Source: Paramecium octaurelia (taxonomy: Eukaryota > Ciliophora > Oligohymenophorea > Peniculida > Parameciidae). Taken from it: a stretch of 64,000 nucleotides of DNA. Position numbers and translations under genes: made by a program. Below the pieces are notes generated by a model, which had not been told where the DNA came from, did not search any database, and worked only from the letters and a program-made list of their open reading frames with translations. Shown here piece by piece: positions 1 to 15,000 of this stretch (its first letter is position 1; the number at the start of each line of letters is the position of its first letter). The stretch is taken from the NCBI GenBank assembly GCA_905182995.1, contig CAJJDP010000047.1:59885-123884 (forward strand). The letters are read 5' to 3'.

Positions 1-1604
1 GAAACAGTCAATAAGAACATAGAGCGTGTTTAGTTTCCTGCTTTCAATCAGCATAGTAGTCTACTTGGTTGGTGTTCCATGAACTACCCTCGTGTCCTCT
101 AGAATCCTTAATTTATGCCTAAACCTAAACCAAAAGAATATGATGACAACCTTGATTTTCTCTATTAGAAACGCAAAAAAGTATTGCTCACTTACTAAAA
201 TTAGGAATAATAAAATAATCAACTAATAAAGCCATTTACAAATTATCAGCTAACAAAGGAAGCTGTAATTCCTGAAGACATCGGTGTCCCACCTCCAGGA
301 TTTAAGAAGACTCTTAAATAGTTAACAACTGCAAAACCTGAATCCAAGGCTCTTATATATAATTAAACCTATAAGGACTACGATCCTTATTTGAATATTA
401 AACCAATCAATAGTCAATTCAAATAGGAATAGAATGAAAACTTTACTCGAACCATTCGTCAAGTTGGGGATGTTGTATACAATTAGTCCTATGAAAATGA
501 AGACATTAGACATTTAAAGGTATTATACTTTAATTTTAATATAGAAATTGCCAAACTCAATACTTTCTGAATAGAATCTATAAGAAGTGTTAAATCCTAA
601 GTTAAAATTCTTGAATTTGCATAATCATACATGGTTGAAAATGGAACAAATAAGCAAAATTGGATACTTTGCTATCAATCTTGAAGAGATAGTCCTATCA
701 AATACAGACTTAGAGGATGATATATTAATGGAATTAGCAAAATCATGTAAAAATTTGAAATTCATTGATGTGTCATCATGTCAAAAATTGACTGAAATTG
801 GAATCAGAAACTTTTTGGATTTCACTTCAAAATATTTGCAAGGTTTCAAATGTGCTAGCAATTTATAATCAATCACTGACTACTCATTAGAACCACTTTA
901 AAATGCTAATTTACTCTAAAGAATTAACATTTCATTTTGTAACAATCTAACAAGCAACTTTACAAAATATCTACTTTAAAGTGGATGCAGATTATAAGAA
1001 CTTTAAATAGCAACAGTAGAAAATCTATAAGCAGATTTATTATCTGATCTAATTTCACGTTCGAAGGGAGATATGGAACTTTTAGACTTGTCCTTCATCC
1101 CTACAAAAGACATTAGTGATTCAGTCATTTCTGCTACTTCCCTTTGTACAAACATTCATACTCTCATACTCTCTGGATCAACCAATATTAGTGATTCCTC
1201 AGTAGGCAGATTGAGTTCCTTACATAAATTAAAATAACTTAAATTAGGAGGAATTCAATATCTTGCTGACAATACATTAGTTTATATTGCTTAATCATGT
1301 AATAAACTTGAAATGCTTGAGCTTAATAATTGTAGTAAATTGGGAGAACAAGGACTAGAAGGAATATTGAAAGTATTTTATTTAATTAATTATCAAGGCA
1401 TTACCCAATCTACAGGTTATTTCAATTAATTTTACTCCTGAAATATCGGACAACTTCTTGTAAGAAAAAAGAAATGAGTATCCCAAAGTCAACATTATTC
1501 GAACTATAAATAAAATGACAGATCCTAAAGATGATGGATTAAGAATGCCTCTTCCCTTAGAAAGTGTTGTCATGCAAAGACCCAAAAAGAAAAAGAAGAA
1601 GTGA
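1..1604 (+). CDS. Leucine-rich-repeat protein, 5' end outside the window
   Basis: The frame is open from base 1, in phase with the ATG at 115, so the gene probably starts upstream. About 517 residues lie in the window, ending at TGA 1602-1604. Two 25-nt GT-AG introns (520-544 and 1373-1397) join the frame exactly. The N-terminal part is proline/lysine-rich (PKPKPKEYDD) and lacks a recognisable domain. From about base 590 on, there are about seven leucine-rich repeats of the Cys-containing type seen in F-box/AMN1-like proteins (for example NLKFIDVSSCQKLTEIGI and LEMLELNNCSKLGEQGL). The C-terminus is lysine-rich (PKKKKKK). No F-box is visible here. LRRs of this type bind protein partners; the partner is unknown. 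The LRR call is firm, the function is not. Confidence 0.88.
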
Positions 1605-3022
1605 AATTATAATTAATATCTTCATAATAAATATATAATATACAAATTTACTATTTTTACTTATATTGACATTACTAACAAAGAGGTAAAATAAAAAATA
1701 CTTTCTTATTTTTCAAAACATTACTATAAATTTAAGTATATAGATAGATTATTTATTATTTGAATGGATAATCTATCAAAAAATGAATTATATAAATATA
1801 AGTTAAGCAATCAGAATTTAGCTTAATTTGATATTTTAGTTGATTTAAATTTAATCAATCATCAATTAGAGATAGGTCTATTTATGATGATGCCTCCAAA
1901 ATAAAATTTGGTTTTATGCTTTTCATAATGAATTACAAAATTTTAATTGCAATTCAGACAGATTTTCTGGATTGGCTATCTTAGAATCAACTTTATTACA
2001 CTTTTCTTTTCCACTATAAAGCACTATTTGATGAAATTTTTGATATCTCGATCTATAATTCTTTAAGGTTCATAATTAAAAACAAATTCAAATAGACATA
2101 TATATTTGGTATATATTTAATTTTAATATCTTAAAAGATGAATAATGGCATCTTCTAAAGTTTACTAATAATTGTTGAATAACACCAACAGATATTAGTT
2201 AAAGATGTATAAAAAATGATTAAAAGAATTGTTATTGTATTTCATTAGTGATTCCATTTAATGTTCAAAAATTGAATACCCTATGAAAAATCATGTTATT
2301 CTTAAATAAGGAGATAAATATGTTTTATTTATTCAATGAATATGCTTGAGAATATCAACTTTTATATTCTGAAATGAAGATTCTGGTAATTTTATTTTTT
2401 ACAACCAATAATCAATATTTATTTAAGGGGTGCTTATGAGTAATTTTATTGATTAATAAGCAGGCAATCATCAAATATTAAATAGTGTTCTTCTAAAATG
2501 CTTATTTTACATAATGAGGCTATTTTTCTTTGAGAAAAATTTCAGAACTTATTAGTCTAATTTTTAAATTGACATAGTATTAAGTCTTGTAGAATCATAG
2601 AGAATAATATATTGAAGAGTAAATATTGAAATACGATATAAATTTTTGTAAGTTATATGATTTCTTAACTATTCTTAAAACACATAAATATAAGAATCTA
2701 AATTAAGCTGATGTTTTCAATTAAATCAGTCTAATTGCTCTTCTAAAATCAGATTATTCACTATGGGAGATTAAATAATAAAGTATGAGATATATGTTGT
2801 TAATAAAATATATTAAGCGTGTGTTATTTATTGTTGATTTATTATTATATATTTGATTAAATTAAATATACATAAAGTAACTGAAAAATATGATTTAAGT
2901 TTAATAAACAAATCTTTTTATTTGTGACTGAGATTTTTTTCTTTATTTTCATAAAATTTAAAATGTTAGCCACCTTGATGAATGAATTAATAGTTACTTA
3001 AATGAGATAAAAGCATACAGAA
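1605..3022. other. AT-rich intergenic region with decayed repeat
   Basis: No convincing gene. A 56-codon open stretch (1764-1931, +) has no recognisable motif. About 2300-2660 is similar, in inverted orientation, to about 54480-54790 on the other side of the window, so it is a duplicated and decaying 5' flank of the alpha gene type. The last 20 bases or so before 3023 are also conserved upstream of the alpha pseudogene at 28612. No promoter motif can be defined. Confidence 0.55.
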
Positions 3023-6000
3023 ATGATTGACATACTATTCTTAACTTTATACGACTTTCTATAGCATGTATCATATATCGATAGTCACAATTCTTAAAAG
3101 CAAATCTACTAAAAGAATATGATTAATTTAAGAGGCGGAGGATGCGGGTAATCTAAAGTAGAGTGTGTGATTGAGAAGAAAGTAAAGGCAGACTAAAATT
3201 TAATGGTTTCATCATAATTACCTGACAATTATAGAACAAATCTGATTGACACTCTTAACGCTATAACAGAAGGAGCTAAATTTATAGGAGACCCTACCAA
3301 AAGAAATGAATTATTAATGAAAGTTTAATGGTTTATTCATAACAGAGAACATTTAAATTATTTTTGTATAGATCAAAAAGAAACTGACAAAATTTATGAG
3401 TTAGTATAAGAAAATTTTGGTAATATTTTAACAGTGCTTGCAACTTACTTAAGAATTTCTGGATTTATTTGCTATTAAATTTTATAAATTTGCAATGAAT
3501 TATTAAGGATTATGTATGCATTCTAATTAAACAATTATAAAAGATACTTTGATGTTTCAGTATAATAGGAGTACTTATCGAAGTTATCAGAATTCAACAC
3601 TCAATTAGAAATCGAATAGGCAAATGTTTGGAAGACTGGGATTGAATTTGAAGTTACAATAATGAAAATTATGATTATGAACTCATAAACTAATTCAACG
3701 GAAGGAACTGATTTATTAATTGACTTTTTTAAGGAAGCAGGTAAATCAATTGTGTCTTTCTCTCCAACAGAGGATCTACTTTCCACAATCATAAATGGAG
3801 GTCGATACCTATTAAATAAAGGATTTGAATAGACAATGTACCCGAAAGAAACCTATTAAACCTATTACCTATTTTAATTGATAAAATGGTCCATAATAAG
3901 ATAATTAAAATCAAAATAATCAGTCTACAAATAAATATAATAACTAAAAGATGTTTTTTAATAATATATACTAGTTTCTAATAATTGGATCTTGCATTTT
4001 TGTTGGATTTAAATGATTTTCGATATAATTGCTTACAGGCCTATTATTGATAAGTCGATTATTAAGAAAAAACAATAAAATTAATCATCAAATAAATGGA
4101 ATCTTCTTATTGAAAATGATTTAATACATTGTGTTTCTTACGATAAGAATCAAGCTATTATAACCTTCTTTTAAAATTAATCTAGTTAACTTCATGATCT
4201 TGAAGTAACAGATTTATTGGAATTATATGGGAAGAAGAAGTTTTTATTATTTTCTCAATTTCTATTGAAAGGAGAACTTACCCATAATATTAACCATTGG
4301 GAATTTTATAAGAATTTTTAATTCAAAAACTAAAGTAAAAAACCTTAAAAAGACTATGAAATCATTTTAGCAAATTATGAATAAGAGGTACTTCAAAAAT
4401 TATATAATAATTTGAGGTCCTAAAAGGATGAATTAATCTCAATAAATCAACAAATAATACAATCTTTTCGAAACTACTTTAAATAAGACTCTTAGATTTC
4501 AATTTAAATCATTTAGGATGATTAAAAAGTATCCTTAAAATAATTTTTAGAAATCTATAAAAAATTGATTCTATTATCTAATTATATTCTAGAATTATCA
4601 CTATTTGAAGCTGCAAAAATTAATATGCTTACTCCTTATGTAAATTAAATCACAATTTTAAAAAATAAATATGTTTTATTAGATTATTAAGCAAAAGTTA
4701 ATGATTTTGTGAAAGTTCATATAGTTGAATTCATTGATTAATTATTAAATTTCTTCTTTAATGCCATTGAATTTGCAAGTTAAATACATGAAGCAAGTTT
4801 ATTTTTAGCTATGAAGAAAGAAGTAGATTTGGATAAAATAATGAACTCAATAGAAATTAATTATTTTCAAGATTTCTTCTTATCTTTTGATAAGAACTTT
4901 GTGCAATTTACTTTAAGCTTGAACTTCTATAAACAGCATTTTTCTAAATATATTTCAAAAGAGGAAAAAATTGAGAAAGCTATACCAATATAAATTACTA
5001 ATATTTGGGAAATAATTGAATATAATTGTAAAGGCTAATGGATTAATAAGGTAATTGGAAGACTCAAAAATGTTTTTGATTCAAAATTTCACATATTCAA
5101 TCAATAATTCAATACTCTAGAAGATGCCTAATAAGTTTTCATTAATTGCAAATTTTGCATTTTAATTTTATCCTTCTTAAAGTAATTTTTAAATGTACAA
5201 AACCATTATTTAAAGAGCATAAGGTCCTAACTTTAAGATTTCACTAGGCAATCTGAATAATCAAATGAATAGGAAGATTAAAATTTTAAATCAAATATTG
5301 CTTAGGTTTTGTTGTAATAAAAATCAAAATTATCAACATTTGTCAATACAAACACTGAAGAAGGTGAAGATTAAAATTTTAAAGTAAGTTGTAAACATTT
5401 GGTGGCTTAAATTTAAGCAGATTTCGATTAAATCATAAATGAATTCCAAAGTTAACAAAATTTAGAATTATGTGATTAAATATTAAAATTCTTGGCAGAG
5501 GCATAATTTCTTATCCTTTAAGTTTTAAAAGATCCTGAAGAAATATCTACTTTAGAAAACCTTTAAACAAAGTATGATCAAGTTTTAGATGCTGTCAATA
5601 ATTTTAATAATAATAATGATATATAAAAATAAGAAGTCTTTGAATATAGAGATGAATCTTTAGAATTTTTTACCTAAATACATAATCACAATGACCAGTT
5701 GTTAAAACTTATTAAGCAAAGTAATAATTATTTTAAATCTTATAAAAAATTATTAGAACTTGGACTAAGTTTAATTCATCAACAGAAACAATTTTAGAAG
5801 TAGAAATAAACATAAATTCAATAAATCATATAATAAGAGCAATCATATGAAGAGTAAAATAAATTGAAAGATCAATTAGTTCAATTATAAAATTAAGAAT
5901 AACAAAATTTTATTGCATCCATAAATAATCTAAAGGAAAAGAGTGAAAAATTCTTCAACTTAAAAGTTATAGCATAAATTAATTAATTGAATACTTAATT

Positions 6001-9000
6001 TTCCATTGAAAATCTATAAATTGAATAGCGATTAATTGTGAATCTAAAATTAACTGAGTTTTTGGCATTTTTCAATTTGAAATCCAATTAAGAATACTCA
6101 AAAGGCTTAAAACCTGATGAGGTAAATGCTTATATTTGGCAAGAGATGAAGGATTCATATGATGAAATCAAGGAAAAGATATTTGATTCAATTAAAATTA
6201 ATCTCGACCATAAGGTTAGAGAGGGGTTAGTTTACAATTTAATAAGACTACAGTAAAGCATTCAAGAATAATAGATCAACTCATTCTCTACTAAATAGAT
6301 ATAGCATATGTGGGTATTTGAAAAAGACTAAAAGGTTAGAAATTTATTGAAGAACAAAGAACTAGTTTAAATTTAAAAATAATTATTTTCGTAAGACTTA
6401 GATAATTTATCAGGTTCTTTAAAAGATGAATTAAAAGAAAGAATTTAAAAACTTGAAAATCTACAACAGTAAATCAAACTTGAAGGAAATTCTTAAAAAA
6501 GAGAGAAGCTTCAATTTGAATTAAAATAATAATATGAAGAGCTAGACGAATCTTTAGATAACATATCTGAATTATCAGATGTTATGGATATAAGTTTAAT
6601 ATTTTTGAAGGATATATCAAAAGATGTGAAGTAAATAAAAAGTTAGATTGAAAATTTATAAGAGAGTTTAAACTAAGTTGGGGACGATATTCGTAAATTA
6701 AGAGGGAAACGATATGATGAATTATTAGAAATAAGAAAATAAAAGATATTATTATAATCTAAATTAGCAGAAGTAGATTCTGTATATGTTTAAGTAAAAA
6801 CTATTGAATATGATCCTGTTACTGGAGAAAGTATTAAATCCAAAGATGGATTAACAATAACCAATTTAATGTGTGAATAATGGAATGATTTTACAGGCGA
6901 AGTCAATGAATTTATTTGGGATGAGTCTAAATAAAATGATGTTATGTTACTTTCAGGAAATGCTGGTTCTGGTAAAAGTAAAGCAGCCAAAAAAATAGAA
7001 GAATTTTTATGGAAATAGAAAGAAATTAATTCTAAATGGATTCCTATCTTTGTATCTCTTCCAACATTGAAAAATCCAAAATATAATTTATTTGAATAAG
7101 CTTTAGAATCTGAGAATTATTAATTTGATAAATATTAGCTTAGAGAATTTAAAGATGCTATCTAAAATAAAAAAGAATATATCATTTTAATACTTGATAG
7201 TTATGATGAAATGAAATAGGATTGTATCTAATAAAATCTAATTATGACAAATAAATTGATCTAAGAATTAAATATTGATAAAATTAATAGGTAAATGAAA
7301 GTAATAATAACAACAAGAAAAGAGATACTAAATGTATCTGGATATTAAACTTGGTTTTATGGAGAAAGTTTAATAAAATTGAAAGAAGTTTAGTTATAAA
7401 ATTTTAATGAGTAGCAACAAATTGAATATTTAAATTAATATGTTGAACTGAGTGTTAAAAGGAAAATAAAGGAAGTTTATGAGTTTGTAAAATCAATCTC
7501 TGGATAACCTTTTGATTTGAAAGAGTTTCTAGCTATTTGGGGTTTAATTTCTTAATAAGTGATTGCTTGCATTAATAAAGCTTTTGCTAGAAATTAAGAT
7601 AGAATATTTCAAAATAAGGAAGAAGATGTAGTTATTGATAAACTAAAAACTCATAAAAGTTTAGAAATTTTAAAAGAAGAATAAACAACAGGATTAAGAA
7701 AAGAATTATTAGCTTTATGGAGTGCTAATAAATTTAGAACAGCTATTGAAAGTATCAAGATCCAAGATTTATTAACAACTCCATTTATGTTAGAAATTAT
7801 TGTTTAGGTTTTGCCTAATATGACTAAAAGATATTCAGGGTCAACTTAGATGAAAGATATTTTTATCAAAAATTTTATGAATTTATAGAAATAAGTAAAG
7901 CTGTCATAAAATGCTCAAGAATTTTATCGAAAAGAAAACCAAATTCAAATAGAAAATTAACAAAATGACAAATCAAATCTTGATGAAGAATAAAGTTCTG
8001 AAAAGGAGAAAGATGAAGAGCACCAATTAAAAATTTAGAAAGCAAAAGTAGATGAAATTGTTGATAAATTAGAAAATTAGAAATTTTTCCAAAATTACTC
8101 GATAGTTAGCACATTAAATCATGATGCAGATACCATTATTTTTGATGGTAATACTGTAAAATTAAGCTCTGATGACACTAGTTCTGTGATAATAGCATTA
8201 AAAATGAAAAAATTCACAGTATTTGAATTTTATGAAGGTTTTATTAATTTTTATCATGAACAATAAATTCAAAAACAAAGAGAACTTGGTAAAGTGTCAA
8301 ATTATGAGAGTTTCTCATGTGATATTTATCAATTCTCCTATTCTTTAGCCATTGATATGACTTTGAGAGAGTTATCATAAATCAGTTATAAAGCATAAGG
8401 TAGGCTTGATTTGAAAAACAATTATAAAATTGAATAAGTTATTGATGATTGGTTGAAATAATATTTTGATATTGAAGATGATTATAAGAAATTAATTAGA
8501 AGTTGTATTTTATTAAGTGCTAAAGGAAGTACTTTTTCATTTACACACAAATCAATTTAAGAGTTTTATGTTGCGAAATATATTTTTGATCTTTTAACAT
8601 CATTGAATAATTTTGATACTAATATCTAAGAAGAAAGTAAGGTTGAATCATGGAAAAATCAAAACATTTTGATTAAATCTCTTTTTAATGACCCTTTATT
8701 CAATATTTCCACTGATAACTTTAGAGGCGTAATAAATTTTATTAAAGAAAAATTAATCAATGTTCACAACATGAATTTATAATTGATTGAAATAGTAAAG
8801 CTTTCCAGGAATTTAAATTATTGTAAAGCAGCAGCATCAAATAGCATGTATTTATTAAGCTAAATGAATGTTTATTTGGGATCACAGGATTTTAATAGAA
8901 TCTAATTGGAAAATACAAACATATCTGGACTAAGTTTATTTGATTGTGATTTAAGTTAATCAATATTTAAAAATGTTGAAATTAATTCATGCAATCTAAA

Positions 9001-12000
9001 TTTTGCTAACTTGTCAAACGCAGAATGGTTAAATGTAATTTGTAAAGAAAAACCCTGTTTAAAAGGATATAATAGTGGAGTTTTAGAAGTTCAATTTTCT
9101 CCTGATGGTCAGTATATCGCGTCAGCAGGTACTGAAAATCAAATTAAATTATGGAATGCAGAAACTTATCGATTCATTTAAGACTTAGAAGGACATACAG
9201 CAAAAATTAATACACTATATTTTTCATCAGATTCTTCAATACTATTTTCAGGGAGCGATGACCGCACTATCAGAAAATGGAATATAAAGAACCCTCTAAA
9301 AAGTGAAATTGTGGATGAAATGAAAAACAAAGTGATCAAAGTATAAATATCTCAAGATTCAAAAAAGTTATATTCTTAAGATGGAGATGGAAATTTCTAA
9401 ATTTTAGATTTATTAAAGGATGGACAAAGTGAAGAGTGTATTTTCAATCTCAATAATGCATTAATCATATAATTTGCATTGCATCCAACTGAACCGATGG
9501 TTGCAGTTCTAAAACTAAACAAATAAATTGATTTAATAAACTACATAACGAATAACTAAACGTCGCTTGAACCTGTTATTGACTCAAATTAGAATAGAAT
9601 TATGGATTTTATATTTAGTCATGATGGGGTTTATTTTGCAATAACCACTTTAAATAAAACTATTGTTTGGAATATTCAAGAGAATACTAAAAAAGAGTTA
9701 ATAACATTTAACTTCAATTAAAATATTAAACTATACTCAATTATATTTGCATAAGATAACAAGCAATTAATTTTTGGGACAAACGAATTTTTGTTTTCCA
9801 GAGAACTAACCTAGATTGAGGATTAAGGTTAATTGGAAAAGGATTAATGTTTTGAAATTTAACTATCGCCTTAAGGCAAAATAGCTGCCGTGGTTTATGA
9901 GAAGAAACTCAGTATTATTGAACCAACTTCAGGATTATTGGTTAATTCAATTAATTTTGATCTTCAACCAAATCAGTTACAATTTTCTAAAGATGGCTTT
10001 AAATTAGCTTTTTTCTTAAAAGCTGAATAGGTAGTCAAATAATTTATTATTTTGGAAGTTTCAACTCTTAAAACGATTTGTTTAATATTTTGGGATTCAA
10101 TTTATTGGAGTAGTTATATATTATCATATAATTTTGACAAATTATATATTTCATATGACAACAATTCAAAAGTGTTGAGAAATAATCTCAAATAGGATCA
10201 ATAATAATAAAGACCTGAAGGAAATAATTTCTAAAGAATTCTGAAATTGCATACATAGAAAATTCAAAAGGAGTTAGAGATTAGAAAATTTAGTTTAAGT
10301 GTGAACAGTTTTTGTGTTAAACCTTAAAGTTGGATTGTAGCTTATGTTACATCAGAGAATTAGTCTATTAAAATTTATGATTTGGATAAAAATTAATAAA
10401 TTCAAGAACCACTTGAGAACCAAAAGAAAGAAGTGAAGACTCTTTAGTTTTCATCAACTAAAAATGAACTTGCCGTTGGATATCAAGATGAATTACTAAT
10501 TTGGAATTTAGACTCTAAACCTTTTAATGTATAAAAAAGAATTAATTTTGGGGATTTAGTTATTAAGTCCATAAATTATTCCAGAGATGGCTCATAATTT
10601 GTGTTAGTGTTTTAAAGTTTGTTCAAAGTCTACGATACAAACTACAATGTACTAAGAGTTGAAGAATCTAATGAAGAAGCATACGTCTCCTTTTCATAAG
10701 ATAATAATTTGATAGGTTTTTGCTTGAATCATAATTAAAATATAGTTGTTTCAAATAAAAATTAGAATTATGGATAAACAATGTTAAAAGGACATAAGAA
10801 CGATAAAATCAAATTCATGTTTACTCATGATTAAAAATCTATTACCTCTGGAAGCCCTGGCGAACTTATTGTATGGGATCTAAATACTTTTTAGATAATT
10901 GAAAAAAAGAACACTTATCTCAAAGATTTTGAATAGTTAACTTTTTCTTAGAGTTCTGATTTAATTGCTTTATTTCAAAAGAATGTAGTAGAATTATGGA
11001 AATATTCGGATATTACTTTAAAGTTTATTGGATCTTAAGTATTTGAACTCCCAATTAAATAGTTTAGTTTTATTAATGATGATAAACAAATTATTATATT
11101 AAATGCAAACTCAGAGTTATTGGTATGTAATATAGATTGTTTTTAATTGGAATAAACATTTGAATAGAAGTTTGATTGTGGTGCAATATCTTCCAATGAT
11201 ATGATTGCTTTATCATAAAACCTAGAGATAAGTATTTTTAGTAATGAATTTGAAAAATGCAATTTTTCTTTTAAAGTAAGTTCAGAAACGAGATCTTTAA
11301 AATTTCTTAACGATAAATAAAATGTATTATTGCAATTTGATGATTAAATGATTAAATTTTGGGATTATGAAAAAGGATAACAGATATCTGGAATAAAGAT
11401 TAATGAAAAGGTCATGCCTTAGTTGTATTTATAGAATGAAATACTAATTTTATAAGGTGAAAACTATGTAAGAATATGGAATCTTAGTGATTTACTAAAC
11501 GTTAAACTTTGTGGCTATCATGAAGGAATTAATTCATTCTCTATTTAAGAAGATTAATAACTTGGAGCAGGGATTAAAGGTGGATAGTATATTAATATCA
11601 AAGTTATATTCAATATATTATTTGCATTTCCAATTAATTAAGATCAGTATATTAAACAAATGCTCATGTCCATTAAATCATAATTCTTAATTATTTTATC
11701 ATATACAAGAAAGCTTTCTCTGTTGGAATTAGATAGTAAATAAATAGTTTCATTTAATGGAGATGTAAATGCTGTAGCATTGTGCTAAGAAAACAATTTT
11801 ATTGTCGTTTAAACAGAATCAAAAATTTAATTAGCCGAATATTCTAATGGTAGCATAAATATTATTGACACTTTTGATTTATAGAATAAACTTAATGATT
11901 GCAGTATTAAATTTACAAACAGTGGATATGATTTCTCATTAAGCTCGTATTATATGATTAGAATATTTTCAATTACAAAAAATTAAAAAATTATATGTAA

Positions 12001-15000
12001 AGGAATGCAATATCAGTTAGAGAAGAATTATGCGATTAAAGATCCTTATTTAAAATAAGCTTAAATATTTTAAAGATAGGGAATACCCAACAAATAATTA
12101 CTTTTAGCCATTTTAGATCAAGAGAAAAAAACATTTAGAATAGTTGACACCTAAAAGTCAAAATAAATTGTATTGATAAGGGGTAAATTATATTACAATT
12201 GTTTCCAATTAAGCTTAGATGAAGAAATAATTTGCTTTGTTAATGATTATATGTAGATGTCTATTTTGGAGAATAACAATTTTGTATTAAAATAAATAGA
12301 AAATTTGAAGATTGAAGGATTTTCAAGATCATATTTGAAAGCAGTTGGAAAGGATTCATTTGTGTTTGTTAATAATAAAAACTAAATCATGCTATTTTCA
12401 ACATCATAATCTTCTAAAACTCTAATTGGAACAACTAAGAAAGACATCAATTGCATGACATATTTGCCTTTATAAGAATGGTTAGCAATAAGCACAGAAG
12501 AGAATAATATTATGTTTTGGGATGTGAAAGCAAAAAAGATTGTTGGAACTCTGAAAGGACATTAAAAAAAAATAAATGCTATTTCAGTCTCATAGGACAG
12601 TAGCATTCTAGCTTCAGCAAGTGATGACAAATTAATTAGGCTTTGGAATATTGGGTAAAATGAATCATCGGAAGCTTAAATAGCCCATTAATATTCGATA
12701 AGTGCACTAGCTATTTCTCTAGACGGCTTTTTATTAGCATCTGGTAGCATAAAAGGTGGAGATGCTGAAGTGCCTATTATTATGTGGGATCTTAAGGAGA
12801 AAAGGCTTATAACACAATTAAAAGGACATAAAGATTCTATTACTTCTTTGTAATTCTCTTATTGTTCAAGATATTTGATTTCAGGGTGCAATTATGGAAC
12901 AATAATCTTTTGGAACATTGAATATCCATAAGCTACCAAAATGTTATATATATTAGATGAGTTTAACTTTCCTATAAATTCCCTTAGCTTTTCACCGAAA
13001 GAATAATAATTTGTCTCGTTCTCTAAAGTTGATAATCTATAACAATGGAATTTCAAATAAATTGGCCAATATCAAAAAGAGAAGCCTATAATTTTAAATA
13101 CTAATTCAAAGTGTTATAGTTTTTATTAATAAAATGAATTTATTTATGTTAAGTAAAATAAAGATTAGATGACAATCCTAAATGTAGAAACTAAAAAAGA
13201 ATAAGTGTTAGAATAAAATTCAAAAGTCACTTAAATAATACCTTCAAAAGATGGTAGATTAATCTTGTGTTTGGAAGGATAAGGAGTATTGTATATTTGG
13301 TAAAAAGACAAGGATAATAATTGGTTCAAAACATGGATTTATTTGTCATAATCGAATTTTATTTTACTTTCTCCAGATAATTAATTTTTATTTTAAGCAA
13401 AAGATTGTACTACTTAAGAACAACCACTATTCTCGGATGCAGTTTCAAACAATTTTAGAACATTGCTTCATGATTTTTCAAAACTGCAAAGTATTGAATA
13501 GAGAACAAACTAAAAATTAGACATATCTGAATAACTAGACATTGCTTTTTCTATTGACTTAGCTCAAACAGCAATCTTAAAATCTTAAGAAATTAAAATA
13601 TTTGACACAATGAATTGGTAGTGCATATAAGAATTCAAAGGATTTTAAAATTCTAGATCACCATAAATTTCTAGGGATAATAAATATCTAGCATGTTCTT
13701 AGGATATTCAGCAAATAACCAAAGAAAAATACAATAATGTCATTACTTTATGGGAAATTAATAATCCAACTATTAAGAGATAACTAGAAGTTAAAGATTA
13801 GAAATTAAAAATATATTAATTTTCTACTTAAGATTCAAATAGAATATTTGCTTTATATACTGATGGATCAGTTCGAGAATGGAATGTTACTACACAATTA
13901 CATAAAACTATAGTGACTCTACCTGAAACAATCAAAATTGATGTTGTTCAATTTTCTATCAACCTTAAATTCTTAATATATTAGAGTTAATCTAACTCAC
14001 AATTAGAATTGTGGAATTTCCAAACAAATGAAAAATCCTCTTTGTCTGTTGGAGAAGCATTTTCTCTAATTGGTTGTTCTGAAAATGAAGATATGATTGC
14101 TGTTGCTATTAGATAAGGTGTGAAGGTTTTTAAAGGAAAATAAGAGTCTATGATCTACGTTTTCGATGATTTAAATATATATAATGTTTCATTCATATAG
14201 TTTTCACATGATGATAAGTAATTGCTATTTTGCCATGATAGCACAATATACCTTTACTAATTAGAGGAAACATTAAAAAGTACAATTCTTGGATGTTGGA
14301 ATGTACAATCTTTAATTCTTAGCTGTACCTTTAATTCTAGGAAATAAGAAATTGCTCTAAGGCTTAGTAATTAAGTATAAGTCTTAAAGCTGTATCCAAC
14401 TATTCATAAATCTGAGTTATTAGGTATAGAAAATTAAAATTGTACTTGCTTTTCACCAGATAGTAAATATTTGGCAAGCTTGACTTCTTCTTTGTAAATT
14501 TTGGATTTATAAAATCTTTAAATTGTTCATAAATTCCAAGATTTTTCAGGAGAAATCATTTAATTTTAATCATCGGAAATCTTAGTTATTGGAAATAGGA
14601 ATAAATTATAATTCTTAAAAATCAATAATATATAGAAAATTGTATAAATTAAAGAAATTAAATTTTATAACAAAATAATCGATATGGCTCTCTACTTTAA
14701 TAATTTATTAGTTTAAGTAAAAGATGATTTCAAACAAATAAAAGTTGTATTCAATAATATTGATAAGTTTGTAGAAAATTTATCTAAAGCAGTTTATAAT
14801 TCAAAAGGTAAACCATTTTTCTCAGGAAATGGTAATTACTTTGCTTTAAGCAATCAAAACATCATTGAAATCATGAATATTAAAAATATCAAATAAGAAA
14901 AATGCATATAATTAAATAGGTAGATAAATTAAGGCTAAATATTCTATTCAAATAATGGCAACTTGATATTAGTTATTTTTGACTAGACCATATAACTTTT

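Noticed and set aside
1764-1931. 56-codon open stretch as a small gene
   Set aside because: No motif, no homologue in the window, and TGA is rare in AT-rich DNA, so such stretches arise by chance.
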